A stretch of DNA of 64,000 nt from Agreia sp. VKM Ac-1783 (lineage in GTDB: Bacteria > Actinomycetota > Actinomycetes > Actinomycetales > Microbacteriaceae), in NCBI RefSeq assembly GCF_900177765.1, contig NZ_FXWI01000003.1, forward strand, positions 372,001 through 436,000, given 5' to 3'. This document shows positions 44,398-52,462 of this stretch, in pieces. Numbering within the stretch: position 1 is the stretch's first letter; every line of letters begins with the position of its first letter. The translations under genes and the position numbers were made by a program. The notes under the pieces were generated by a model, which was not told the origin of the DNA, did no database searches, and saw only the letters and a list, made by a program, of their open reading frames with translations.

Positions 44398-44468
44398 TCC
44401 GCTCGGGGCTGCGGTCGTCGTGCTCAGACCGCACAATCCGCTGCTCTCGTCGGCGACGAATACCGATC

Positions 44469-45164
44469 ATGAGCCTCCTGCAGCAGAACCCCGCCGATGC
44501 GACGTTCGGTCGGGGAGCAGACGAGCCCTACGCCCGCGCCATCCGTCACGAGGCGTGCGGCGGACTCGCTCTGCGCGAGGTCGGCCAGGTCTCCGCTGCT
44601 GCCGGGCCGACACTCGATCTCGACTTCGGCAAGTGGGCTGACGACGCCGATGAGGTCGACCGTTCGCTTCTGAGGCACGCCCGGGGGCCGCTCCTCGACA
44701 TCGGATGCGGGCCCGGGCGCATGGTGCGGGCCGCGGGTCGGCTCGGGCTGGTCGCCCTCGGCCTGGATGTCTCGCCGGAGGTCGTGGAGCTGGCTCGCCG
44801 CGGCGGGGCTGCAGTGGCTCTCGGGACGGTCTTCGACCGTGTTCCGGCAGAAGGGCTGTGGGGCACAGCACTTCTCGTCGACGGAAACGTCGGCATCGGG
44901 GGAGACGTCGTGGCGCTCCTCGCGCGCTGCCGTGAGATCCTCGCCTCGTCGGGCGTGCTGGTGGTCGAGGCGCACCGCGACGACGACCGCGATCACTCGT
45001 ACAGCGCAACTCTCGTCGACGCCGACGGGGCGCAGAGCGACGTGTTTCCCTGGGCAGAAGTGGGAGTTACCCGCCTGACCGAACTCGCCCGCGCATGCGG
45101 CTACACGGTCGAGAGGGTGTTCACGGCGAGCGGTCGCCGCTTCTGCCGACTGGCGGTCGCCTGA
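44469..45164 (+). CDS. Class I SAM-dependent methyltransferase
   Basis: 231 residues. Motif I is 'GPLLDIGCGPGRMVRAAGRLG', post-I 'ALGLDVSPEVVELARRGGA', motif IV region 'WGTALLVDGNVGIGGD', then 'SSGVLVVEAHRDDD'. The C-terminal third ('ELARACGYTVERVFTASGRRFCRLAV') closes the Rossmann sheet. This resembles the small methyltransferases near molybdenum-cofactor or oxidoreductase genes in actinobacteria, but no such gene is in view. Substrate unknown. Confidence 0.82.
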   Translation: MSLLQQNPADATFGRGADEPYARAIRHEACGGLALREVGQVSAAAGPTLDLDFGKWADDADEVDRSLLRHARGPLLDIGCGPGRMVRAAGRLGLVALGLDVSPEVVELARRGGAAVALGTVFDRVPAEGLWGTALLVDGNVGIGGDVVALLARCREILASSGVLVVEAHRDDDRDHSYSATLVDADGAQSDVFPWAEVGVTRLTELARACGYTVERVFTASGRRFCRLAVA

Positions 45165-45188
45165 TCCGACGTGGGGATCAGCCGATAG

Positions 45189-45569
45189 CTAGCCGGCGGG
45201 CCCGAGCAGCACCGCAAGCATCGCGGCCGCGCCTCCCACGATGAACAGCATCGTTCCGAGCTGCATGGTGCGGGTCTTGTTGCGGTCCGCCGTGGGAACG
45301 TCCACCTCCAGGATCGGGCAGCCCGACCACCCGATGAGACCGATGCTCACGGCGACGAGTCCCGCGCCGATCCACCACAGAAGAGCCAGGCCCTTGGTCA
45401 AAAGCACCGGTCGCCACCCGCTCGAAAGCAGCAGGCCAAGGGTGACCGAGGATGCTCCGACGGCAGCGACGAACCAGATGGTTCCCGTCCACATGATGCG
45501 CTGGACGTTCTTCTCGGGGGACATCAGATCGTGGGTCACGTTGATATCTTTCACCCGCGCGCCGCGCAA
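45189..45569 (-). CDS. Small membrane protein (up to 126 aa)
   Basis: Up to 126 residues; an internal ATG at 45524 ('MSPEKNVQRIMWTGTIWF') is an alternative start that drops a polar N-terminus. Three membrane segments: 'TGTIWFVAAVGASSVTLGLLL', 'GLALLWWIGAGLVAVSIGLIG' and 'LGTMLFIVGGAAAMLAVLLG'. No family recognised. A palindrome ACAAAT-TG-ATTTGT (45571-45584) lies immediately upstream. Confidence 0.62.
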   Translation of the reverse strand: MRGARVKDINVTHDLMSPEKNVQRIMWTGTIWFVAAVGASSVTLGLLLSSGWRPVLLTKGLALLWWIGAGLVAVSIGLIGWSGCPILEVDVPTADRNKTRTMQLGTMLFIVGGAAAMLAVLLGPAG

Positions 45570-45570
45570 A

Positions 45571-45584
45571 ACAAATTGATTTGT
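45571..45584. promoter_or_regulatory. Short AT-rich palindrome upstream of small membrane protein
   Basis: ACAAAT-TG-ATTTGT, perfect 6-bp arms in an otherwise GC-rich gap between two minus-strand genes. It has the size and base use of a MarR-type site; the binder is unknown. Confidence 0.4.
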
Positions 45585-45615
45585 AGCAACTATCGCCCTG
45601 AGCGGTCAGAGCGAG

Positions 45616-46236
45616 CTACAGAAAGCGCACCCGTCGGAGTAGCCGTGTGACTCCCGGCAACACCCAGTAGGCCATGATCGGGGTCAGAACCACCGTCGTC
45701 ACGAGCACCTTGAGCGCCGTGGCGAGGTCGTTCCAGCCGGGAAGAAGTGTCGTCACGAGCAGCGTGAACGCCAGATTCACCGGAAAGAAACCGAGCCAGA
45801 TGCTCGTCGCCTGTTTCCATCTCGGGGGCGCCACGGGCGCGCCGGCCGAGCCCTCGACATCCGACGCATTGGGCGCCTGAGGTTCGTCGAACCAGCCCTC
45901 GATGCCCGTGCGCTTCTCGACCCGCGACTCGCGTACCAGCTCTCGACCGCCCTCGAGCCAGTGTCTGCGATCCTCCGACGACTCCCACTGCTCGAGCAGC
46001 GAGGCGTCGGCGAACCTGTAGAGCATGTGCCAGTGCACCGAGTCGGCGCCCTGCCTCACCCAGCCCGAGCCGAGAAAGCCCGGATACCGGTTGGCGAGGT
46101 TCACCCCCGCCTGCACCCAGCGGGTGACATCGGGGATCCTGTCTGGATCGACGGCGCGGGTGATGGACACGGTGATGGGAACGGCGGACGATGCTTGTGG
46201 CTGCCCGAGCGCGTTCTCCGACTCTTCTGGAGACAT
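45616..46236 (-). CDS. ABM-domain protein with two C-terminal membrane helices
   Basis: 206 residues. Residues about 20-110 form an antibiotic-biosynthesis-monooxygenase (ABM) ferredoxin-like domain ('PITVSITRAVDPDRIPDV', 'HWHMLYRFADASLLEQWESSEDRRHWL'); residues about 140-206 contain two helices ('SIWLGFFPVNLAFTLLV', 'LVTTVVLTPIMAYWVLPG'). This ABM-plus-membrane architecture is known from several bacterial phyla, role unclear. The ATG at 46236 is 5 nt after TACTGG on the coding strand, leaderless-like. Confidence 0.78.
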   Translation of the reverse strand: MSPEESENALGQPQASSAVPITVSITRAVDPDRIPDVTRWVQAGVNLANRYPGFLGSGWVRQGADSVHWHMLYRFADASLLEQWESSEDRRHWLEGGRELVRESRVEKRTGIEGWFDEPQAPNASDVEGSAGAPVAPPRWKQATSIWLGFFPVNLAFTLLVTTLLPGWNDLATALKVLVTTVVLTPIMAYWVLPGVTRLLRRVRFL

Positions 46237-46287
46237 ATCTTCCAGTATCCGCCGCCGATGTTACGCGCGCATTAAGCGCGCCGGGCG

Positions 46288-46923
46288 CTACTTCTCGTCG
46301 TCGTCTTCGTCGGTCTCGTCGTACTCCTCGAGAATCTCAAGGGCCTCTTCGTCGAGATCGTCGGGCTGATGGCCCGCCGCGTGACGCACGGCATGACGGC
46401 CGAGAATGAGCAGCTCACGCGTCTCCATGGCATCCGCCAGCTCGTCGCGGTCGAGGTCTTCGGCGTCGTTGATGACCTTCGTGACCATCTCGATGCCCAT
46501 GTCGAACCAGCGCTCGGCGTTGTGCGCGTCGCCGGCCGCGTCGTAGCTGTCGCCCAAGAACGAGTAGACCATCGGGTCTTCGGGCTTCTCGGCGCGCAGC
46601 GCTTTGGCGAGCTCGTTGGCCTCGGCCTCCTGCCCGGTGCGCAGCAGACCCTCGATCAGGTAGACGCGCTTGTCGGGGGCCGCGTCGCCCGGGGCATCCT
46701 GAGCCTCGCGCGCTGCCTCATAGGCGCGCAACGGCAGAAGGGCGTCGTAGAAACTCTCGGATGCCGCGATGAAGAGAGCGGCGGGTGTCACGTCGTCGTC
46801 GTAGAAGGTCTCGGGGTCGCGGGCTGCGGCGAGGAACTCCTCGGCGACGGCGAGCGCCTTCTCGGGGTCGTCGGCTTTGAAGCTGGACTCATCGATGTAG
46901 TCCCAGGTCACGGTCGTAGGCAT
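46288..46923 (-). CDS. TPR-like acidic protein
   Basis: 211 residues, alpha-helical with tetratricopeptide-like units ('ALAVAEEFLAAARDPETFYDD', 'VYLIEGLLRTGQEAEANELA', 'VYSFLGDSYDAAGDAHNAERWFDMG') and a very acidic C-terminus ending 'EEYDETDEDDDEK'. It starts 'MPTTVTWDYIDESSF' at 46923, 7 nt after TAAGGT (coding strand). Divergent from the acyltransferase gene with about 48 bp between. Likely a protein-interaction scaffold; partners unknown. Confidence 0.75.
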   Translation of the reverse strand: MPTTVTWDYIDESSFKADDPEKALAVAEEFLAAARDPETFYDDDVTPAALFIAASESFYDALLPLRAYEAAREAQDAPGDAAPDKRVYLIEGLLRTGQEAEANELAKALRAEKPEDPMVYSFLGDSYDAAGDAHNAERWFDMGIEMVTKVINDAEDLDRDELADAMETRELLILGRHAVRHAAGHQPDDLDEEALEILEEYDETDEDDDEK

Positions 46924-46971
46924 GTAAGCAACCTTAACGGCCCAGGCCCGACGGCTACCATGGGACGCGAT

Positions 46972-49149
46972 ATGGATATGACCCCGCCGCCCTCCCGACG
47001 GTCCCTCCGGCGAAGCCAGGCGGCGAGCGACCCCGCATCGGGCGACGCACGCGCCGTCGCCGGGGCCGCTCCCGCACCCACCCACTTTCTGCCTCACCTG
47101 CAGGGGCTTCGAGCGATCGCGGTGCTGCTCGTGGTCGTCTACCACTTCTGGCCCGGGCGGTTGCAGGGTGGCTACATCGGCGTCGACGTCTTCTTCGTGA
47201 TCTCGGGCTTTCTCATCACGGGCCAGCTGGCCCGCGAGCTCGAGAGATCGGGCCGCATCGGCCTGCCTGGCTTCTACGCGAAGCGCGTGCGACGGCTCCT
47301 GCCCGCCGCGGTGACCGTTCTCATCTTCTCGGCGCTCGCGACACTGTTCATCCTGCCGCTGTCGAGCCTCGGCGAGAACCTGCGCGAGATTCTCGCGTCG
47401 ACGTTCTACGTCGAGAATTGGGCGCTTGCGGCCAACTCCGTCGACTACCTCGCCGCCGCCAACGAGGCGACGCTCGTTCAGCACTACTGGTCGCTCTCGC
47501 TCGAGGAGCAGTTCTACCTGATCTGGCCGCTGCTGCTGCTCGGGGCCTCGTGGTTGGGCGTGAAGTACTGGAGCGGCAAGCGCTGGAACGCTCTGCTCGC
47601 GCTCGTCGTGACCGTCAGCATCCTGTCTCTGGCGTTCTCGATCATCTATACGCAGACGAACGCTGCGCAGGCCTACTTCGTGACTTTCACCCGTATGTGG
47701 GAGTTCGGCGCGGGCGCGATTCTCGCGCTGCTGCCGCGCTTGCGTCCCACGAAGGCCTGGCTGTCGAATCTGCTGGGCTACGGCGGCATCGCGGTCGTGC
47801 TCGGCTGCGGCTACTTCTACGACAAGGCCACACCGTTCCCCGGCTACGCGGCCGTGCTGCCCGTGCTCGGAACGATGGCGATCATCCTCGCGTCGCACCG
47901 TGCGCGATGGTTCGACGCGGGCAGTGTGCTGAGCTTCCGGCCCGTGAGCTTCATCGGAGACATCTCCTACTCGCTCTACCTGTGGCACTGGCCGCTCATC
48001 ATCATCGCGCCGTTCGTTCCGGGCTGGGGGCTCTCGACGATCAACCGTCTGGTGCTGTTCGTCCTCTGCTTCGTGATCGCGTGGCTCACCAAGAAGTTCA
48101 TCGAAGACCCGACCCGAGCGTGGCGGCCACTCGTCACGCGCAAGCCCCGGGCTACCTTCGCGGTCATGCTGGCCGGCATGGCCGTGGTCAGTCTCGTCGT
48201 CGGCGTCACCAGTGTCGTGCAACAGCCCAAGTACGACGCGGCGGCCGCCGAGCTGCGCAGCACGCTCGAGACGCTGCCCGACTGCTTCGGCGCGGCATCC
48301 GGCGGCACCGACGGGCTCGCACCCATCGATGCCTGCTCGAACCCCGACTTGGCCGGCCAGATCATCCCGAGCCCCGGCTTCGGCAACGCCGACCGCCCGC
48401 AGCACCCCGACTGCCTGGTCACCCTCAACGACTCCACGCTCACCAGCTGCGAGTTCGGCGACACGACGTCGGATGCCGCGCCCCGGGTCGCGATCATCGG
48501 CGACAGTCACGCGTACTCGCTGCTCGACCCGCTGATCCAGCTCGCCGAGACCAAGGGGTGGCACCTCACCACCTATCTCAAGGGCGCGTGCCCATGGAGC
48601 ACGACCCCGATCGCGGGCGGCGACGCCTTCTCCGCGTCGTGCGCCGATTGGCGGGCCAACCTCAACAGCGAACTCGCGTCGGTGCAGCCATACGATGTGA
48701 TCTTCACGGCCGCTCTCGCCGATCACACGCTGGATGCCGATGGCTCGGCCGCCGCCGCCGAGACCGCGGGATTCGTGGAGGCCTGGACCCCGCAGCTCGC
48801 TCAGGGTGCTCCGGTCGTCACCCTCGTGGACAACCCGTCGTGGGAGACGGATCCGAACAAGTGTCTGCGCATCTCCGATGCGGCCAGTTGTACGGAGCCG
48901 CGAAAAGACGGGCTCGGTGAGGTCGATCCCCTCGCATCGGCGGCCCGGCAGCTGAAGGACGGCGGCTCCGATGTGACGCTGCTCGACTTCTCCGACATGT
49001 ACTGCGACGACGAGGACTGCTTCCCTGTCATCGGCGGAGCGAACGTGTACCGCGACCAGGATCACCTGACGCGTACCTTCGCCTTCACCCTCGCCCCCTT
49101 CATCGAGAGCGCCATCGACGCCGCTCTCGCTCGATCGACCACCCGCTGA
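46972..49149 (+). CDS. Acyltransferase-3 with SGNH domain (OafB-like)
   Basis: 725 residues. After about 40 polar residues, the acyltransferase-3 membrane domain (10-11 helices) begins 'LPHLQGLRAIAVLLVVVYHFWP'; 'GGYIGVDVFFVISGFLITGQL' and 'QHYWSLSLEEQFYLIWPLLLL' are signature blocks (catalytic H/Y/S region). Residues about 490-720 form an extracellular SGNH hydrolase-like domain with 'VAIIGDSHAYSLLDPLIQLAE' and a late 'YRDQDHLTRTFAF' (D-x-x-H). Typical of enzymes that O-acetylate surface polysaccharide or peptidoglycan. The start at 46972 is near a TACCAT box; an ATG at 46960 is possible. Confidence 0.92.
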   Translation: MDMTPPPSRRSLRRSQAASDPASGDARAVAGAAPAPTHFLPHLQGLRAIAVLLVVVYHFWPGRLQGGYIGVDVFFVISGFLITGQLARELERSGRIGLPGFYAKRVRRLLPAAVTVLIFSALATLFILPLSSLGENLREILASTFYVENWALAANSVDYLAAANEATLVQHYWSLSLEEQFYLIWPLLLLGASWLGVKYWSGKRWNALLALVVTVSILSLAFSIIYTQTNAAQAYFVTFTRMWEFGAGAILALLPRLRPTKAWLSNLLGYGGIAVVLGCGYFYDKATPFPGYAAVLPVLGTMAIILASHRARWFDAGSVLSFRPVSFIGDISYSLYLWHWPLIIIAPFVPGWGLSTINRLVLFVLCFVIAWLTKKFIEDPTRAWRPLVTRKPRATFAVMLAGMAVVSLVVGVTSVVQQPKYDAAAAELRSTLETLPDCFGAASGGTDGLAPIDACSNPDLAGQIIPSPGFGNADRPQHPDCLVTLNDSTLTSCEFGDTTSDAAPRVAIIGDSHAYSLLDPLIQLAETKGWHLTTYLKGACPWSTTPIAGGDAFSASCADWRANLNSELASVQPYDVIFTAALADHTLDADGSAAAAETAGFVEAWTPQLAQGAPVVTLVDNPSWETDPNKCLRISDAASCTEPRKDGLGEVDPLASAARQLKDGGSDVTLLDFSDMYCDDEDCFPVIGGANVYRDQDHLTRTFAFTLAPFIESAIDAALARSTTR

Positions 49150-49156
49150 GGCAGAG

Positions 49157-50080
49157 ATGACCGGGGTTCTCACCGGGTTCGGGATCATCGGCTTCGTCAT
49201 CGCGGTCGGATACGTGGTGGGTCGCACGAACATCTTGCAGGTCGACGCGCAGAAGCCGCTGAACCGCATCGCCTTCTTCGTGACCAGCCCCGCGCTGCTC
49301 TTCACGGTGCTCGCTCGGGCTGACGTGAGCGTCATCTTCTCGTCGTTCCTCGTGGTGACGGTCATCACCGTGGCCACGTCGATCACTCTCTACGTCGTCG
49401 CGTCCCGCCTCTTCTTTCGGCGGGCCGCGGCCGAGACCACCATCGGGGCGGTGGCGTCGTCTTACTCGAACGCCAACAACATCGGCCTGCCCGTAGCCAT
49501 CTATGTACTGGGAGATCCCCAATTCATCGCTCCGTTGCTGATGCTGCAGCTGATCGTGATGGCGCCCGTCACGCTCACCGTTCTCGACACGGTGACGCGA
49601 GGCAAGGCATCCATCGGCTCTTTTCTCACCCAGCCCGTGCGCAACCCCATGATCATCGCGTCGCTGATCGGCCTGCTGCTGAGCGTCTTCGGGGTCACCC
49701 TGCCCGATGCCGTGATGGCGCCGTTCGATCTGATCGGCGGAGCAACGATTCCGCTGGTGCTGATGACGTTCGGCATGTCGCTGGCGGGGCAGCGGCCGTT
49801 GGCTCCGGGAACCGGGCGTCGCGACATCCTGACCGCCGCTCTGCTCAAGAGCGTGGTCATGCCGATCGTCGCGTACCTGCTCGGTCGCTTCGTGTTCGAC
49901 CTCGACGCGACGCACCTGTTCGGCGTGGTGGTGCTCGCCGCCCTGCCGACGGCGCAGAACGTGTTCAACTTCGCGTCGCGCTACGAGCGGGGTGTCGTGA
50001 TCGCGCGCGACACCGTGCTGATCACCACGATCGCTTCGGTGCCCGTTCTGGTTGTCGCGGCCGCGCTCCTGGCGCCGTAG
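49157..50080 (+). CDS. AEC-family transporter
   Basis: 307 residues, ten predicted helices in two five-helix halves. 'LTGFGIIGFVIAVGYVVGRT' and the family signature 'SSYSNANNIGLPVAIYVLG' (helix 4 region) identify the auxin-efflux-carrier family; 'LAALPTAQNVFNFASRYERG' matches the symmetry-related block near the C-terminus. It exports or imports organic acids or related anions; the substrate is unknown. It starts 7 nt after the acyltransferase stop, so both are likely on one message. Confidence 0.9.
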   Translation: MTGVLTGFGIIGFVIAVGYVVGRTNILQVDAQKPLNRIAFFVTSPALLFTVLARADVSVIFSSFLVVTVITVATSITLYVVASRLFFRRAAAETTIGAVASSYSNANNIGLPVAIYVLGDPQFIAPLLMLQLIVMAPVTLTVLDTVTRGKASIGSFLTQPVRNPMIIASLIGLLLSVFGVTLPDAVMAPFDLIGGATIPLVLMTFGMSLAGQRPLAPGTGRRDILTAALLKSVVMPIVAYLLGRFVFDLDATHLFGVVVLAALPTAQNVFNFASRYERGVVIARDTVLITTIASVPVLVVAAALLAP

Positions 50081-50086
50081 ACGCGC

Positions 50087-50923
50087 TCACCAGAACATCG
50101 GTCGGTCGTCGTCTTCCTCTGTCTCGACGTCGAGATCGACCCAGACCGGAACGTGGTCGCTCGGGGCATCGCCCTTGCGCTCGTTTCGGTCGATGCCGGC
50201 GTTGGTCACCTTGTCGGAGAACGGCTGCGAACCCAGGATGAAGTCGATGCGCATGCCCTCGTTGCGGGGAAAGCGCAGCTGCTTGTAGTCCCAGTACGTG
50301 TAGCCGGTGGGGAGGCGCGGACGCACCACGTCGCTGAGCCCGGCATCCATGAAGTCGTTGAAGGCGGCCCGCTCGGGGGCCGACACGTGGGTCGAGCCCT
50401 CGAACGCCTGAATGTCCCAGACGTCGGTGTCGAGGGGGGCCACGTTCCAGTCGCCCATGAGTGCGAGCGGCTGCTGAGGGTTCGCTGCGATCCAGGCTCT
50501 AGTGTCGGCGGAGAGCGCCGCAAGCCACCGCAGTTTGTAGTCGTAGTGCGCATGCCCGAGTTCGCGGCCGTTGGGCACGTAGAGACTCCACAGGCGAACG
50601 TCGTTCACCGTCACTCCCAGGGCGCGTGCCTCGAGGGGGAGTGTGCCGTCGGCGGCAGCGACTCCGAAGCCGGGCATGTTCTCGAAGTCCTTTGTGACCT
50701 CGGACATCGGCAGCCTCGACGCGAAGGCGACGCCGTTCCACTGGCTGAGCCCGTGCAACTCGACCTCGTAGCCGGCCGCGGTGAACTGCTCGAACGGAAA
50801 CTGGTTCTCTTTGCACTTGATCTCCTGAATGGCGAGAACGTCGACGTCCTCCCGCACGAGCCAGTCGGCGACCCGGTCGACCCGGGCTCTGATGGAGTTC
50901 ACGTTCCAGGTCGCAATGCGCAT
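50087..50923 (-). CDS. xth: Exodeoxyribonuclease III
   Basis: 278-residue AP-endonuclease/3'-5' exonuclease. 'MRIATWNVNSIRARVDRVADWL' (Asn of N-x-N), 'DVLAIQEIKCKE' (catalytic Glu), 'LWSLYVPNGRELGHAHYDYKLRWLAAL' (Tyr, Asn-Gly), 'ALMGDWNVAPLDTDVWD' (D-x-N) and 'GMRIDFILGS...PSDHVPVWVDLD' (Asp-His pair, with S-D-H) all present. It cuts at abasic sites in base excision repair. ATG at 50923 is 7 nt after TAAACT (coding strand); its promoter is back-to-back with that of pyrE. Confidence 0.96.
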   Translation of the reverse strand: MRIATWNVNSIRARVDRVADWLVREDVDVLAIQEIKCKENQFPFEQFTAAGYEVELHGLSQWNGVAFASRLPMSEVTKDFENMPGFGVAAADGTLPLEARALGVTVNDVRLWSLYVPNGRELGHAHYDYKLRWLAALSADTRAWIAANPQQPLALMGDWNVAPLDTDVWDIQAFEGSTHVSAPERAAFNDFMDAGLSDVVRPRLPTGYTYWDYKQLRFPRNEGMRIDFILGSQPFSDKVTNAGIDRNERKGDAPSDHVPVWVDLDVETEEDDDRPMFW

Positions 50924-50958
50924 GCGCCCCAGTTTATTGGCTCCTCTAAACTGAACCC
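50924..50958. promoter_or_regulatory. Back-to-back leaderless promoters of xth and pyrE
   Basis: AGTTTA (50931-50936) and TAAACT (50947-50952) are reverse complements, each the -10 box of one divergent gene: 7 nt to the xth ATG and 6 nt to the pyrE GTG. Both genes therefore appear leaderless from a 35-bp shared region. The two polymerase footprints overlap, so firing of one promoter should limit the other. Confidence 0.7.
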
Positions 50959-51507
50959 GTGACGAACGCGCGCCAGCAACTCATCGATTACATCTCCGCC
51001 GAAGCCGTGTTCCACGGCGACTTCACGCTCACGAGCGGAAAGAAGGCGAGCTACTACGTCGACCTGCGCAAGGTGAGCCTCGATCACCGTGTCGCGCCTC
51101 TCATCGGCCAGGTCATGATCGATGTCATCAAGGACATTCCCGACGTGTTCGCAGTAGGCGGCCTCACCATGGGAGCCGACCCCGTCGCATCCGCGATTCT
51201 GCACCAGGGCGCGGCCCAGGGGCTCGCATACGACGCTTTCGTCGTGCGCAAAGAACCGAAGGACCACGGTCGAGGCAAGCAGGTCGAGGGCCCGGAGCTC
51301 GAGGGCAAGCGCGTGATCGTTCTCGAAGACACGTCGACAACGGGCGGCTCGCCGCTCAAAGCGATCGAAGCCCTTGAGAAGGTCGGCGCCATCGTCGTGG
51401 GCGTCGCCGTGGTCGTCGACCGCAACACCGACGCGCGCGAGCGCATCGAGAAGGCCGGCTACCCCTATTACTACGCGATCGGCCTGGCAGACCTCGGTCT
51501 CGAGTAG
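50959..51507 (+). CDS. pyrE: Orotate phosphoribosyltransferase
   Basis: 182 residues, enzyme of UMP synthesis (orotate + PRPP to OMP). 'FTLTSGKKASYYVDLRKVSLD' is the N-terminal orotate/PRPP loop, 'FAVGGLTMGADPVASAI' follows, 'FVVRKEPKDHGRGKQVEGPEL' is the flexible catalytic loop with K/H residues and 'VIVLEDTSTTGGSPLKAIEAL' the PRPP signature. GTG start at 50959 with a -10 box 6 nt before it. It neighbours xth in many actinobacteria. Confidence 0.96.
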   Translation: MTNARQQLIDYISAEAVFHGDFTLTSGKKASYYVDLRKVSLDHRVAPLIGQVMIDVIKDIPDVFAVGGLTMGADPVASAILHQGAAQGLAYDAFVVRKEPKDHGRGKQVEGPELEGKRVIVLEDTSTTGGSPLKAIEALEKVGAIVVGVAVVVDRNTDARERIEKAGYPYYYAIGLADLGLE

Positions 51508-51527
51508 ACCGTGATCGTGGGCAGACG

Positions 51528-52178
51528 ATGACAGAGCCGGTGGATGCCGCGCGCGGCTCGGGCGTTCGGCCCGCGACGCCGAGATGGCTGGTCGTCGTCG
51601 TCGTCGTGCTCGCCGCCGTGTTCGTGCTCGTTCTCTTCTTCGTGATCGGCCGCAACCTGCCCTGGTTCGACGGAGCACGACCGGCGGCACAGACCTCCGC
51701 CCCGACCGCCTCGACGTCAGCGACCCCAGACACCGTCGCCACGGCGACTGCCACCCCTACTCCCGAGCCCGCCGCTGCTCCGACAGGCCCCGCCGCCGCA
51801 GGAGTTCATCCGTGGAACGAGCTGCGCGGGGGCGAGTGCCTCGACCCGTTCGGCACGCCGTGGGACGAGACGTTCACCGTCGTCGACTGCGCGGCCCCGC
51901 ACGCGACCCAGCTCATTTCGCGGGTCTCGCTCAACGCCGATCCCGCTGCGGGCTACCCCGGCGAGGCCGCGATCACGGCCCAACTGAATCTCGCCTGCAC
52001 CGCACCCACCGTGCTCGATTTCACCGTCGCATCGGCCTACCCCGATGTGCAGTGGCAGGCAAGCTATCCGGTGTCAGAGGCGCAGTGGGCAGCCGGTCAG
52101 CGCGAATACTCATGCTTCATCAGTCGCTCGTCGGGCGAGAAGCTCACAGGTTCTGTGCAGGCTCCACCGGCCGGTTAA
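51528..52178 (+). CDS. Septum-formation-domain-like membrane protein
   Basis: 216 residues. A cytosolic 20-residue start, one membrane helix ('WLVVVVVVLAAVFVLVLFFVI'), then a Thr/Ala/Pro-rich linker and an extracellular domain from about residue 100: 'RGGECLDPFGTPWDETFTVVDCAAPHATQLISR' (shown for motif: G-x-C-L ... V-x-C-x-x-P-H) with further Cys in 'LNLACTAP' and 'REYSCFISR', the pattern of the septum-formation domain of actinobacteria. Role in the envelope unknown. It follows pyrE by 20 nt and may be co-transcribed. Confidence 0.72.
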   Translation: MTEPVDAARGSGVRPATPRWLVVVVVVLAAVFVLVLFFVIGRNLPWFDGARPAAQTSAPTASTSATPDTVATATATPTPEPAAAPTGPAAAGVHPWNELRGGECLDPFGTPWDETFTVVDCAAPHATQLISRVSLNADPAAGYPGEAAITAQLNLACTAPTVLDFTVASAYPDVQWQASYPVSEAQWAAGQREYSCFISRSSGEKLTGSVQAPPAG

Positions 52179-52462
52179 CGCTGCTTTCTCCGAAGAGGTC
52201 GCAGAGAACGTCGAGCGGCTCTCAAATGGAAATCTTCACCCCGCCTCTTGTAAATAGCTGGCTGATCAGGTGTTTTGAACGCACGACCGAATTGGTACGA
52301 GCTGTAACCTTTTCGAGGGTGACTGGTTTTAATCGATAAGGGCTTGGCTTATCTGGGAAAGTGCCTATAGCCTCAATGAGACGCAGCATTTTCGCAGCAT
52401 CACCACTTTCGTCGGAAGAGACGCCGACGATGATCCCCCTGCTCGCTTATTTCAGGAGAACC
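52179..52462. other. Intergenic region with promoter of the surface protein
   Basis: 284 bp with lower GC than average. TTGGCT (52344-52349), 16-nt spacer and TATAGC (52366-52371) form a plausible promoter, leaving about an 85-nt leader with AGGAG just before the ATG at 52463. The part before 52340 shows no gene or clear structure. Confidence 0.5.

Noticed and set aside
46288-49386. Long minus-strand frame of about 1030 codons opposite the acyltransferase
   Set aside because: Only its last 211 codons (the TPR-like gene) look real; the rest is antisense to the AT3-SGNH gene.
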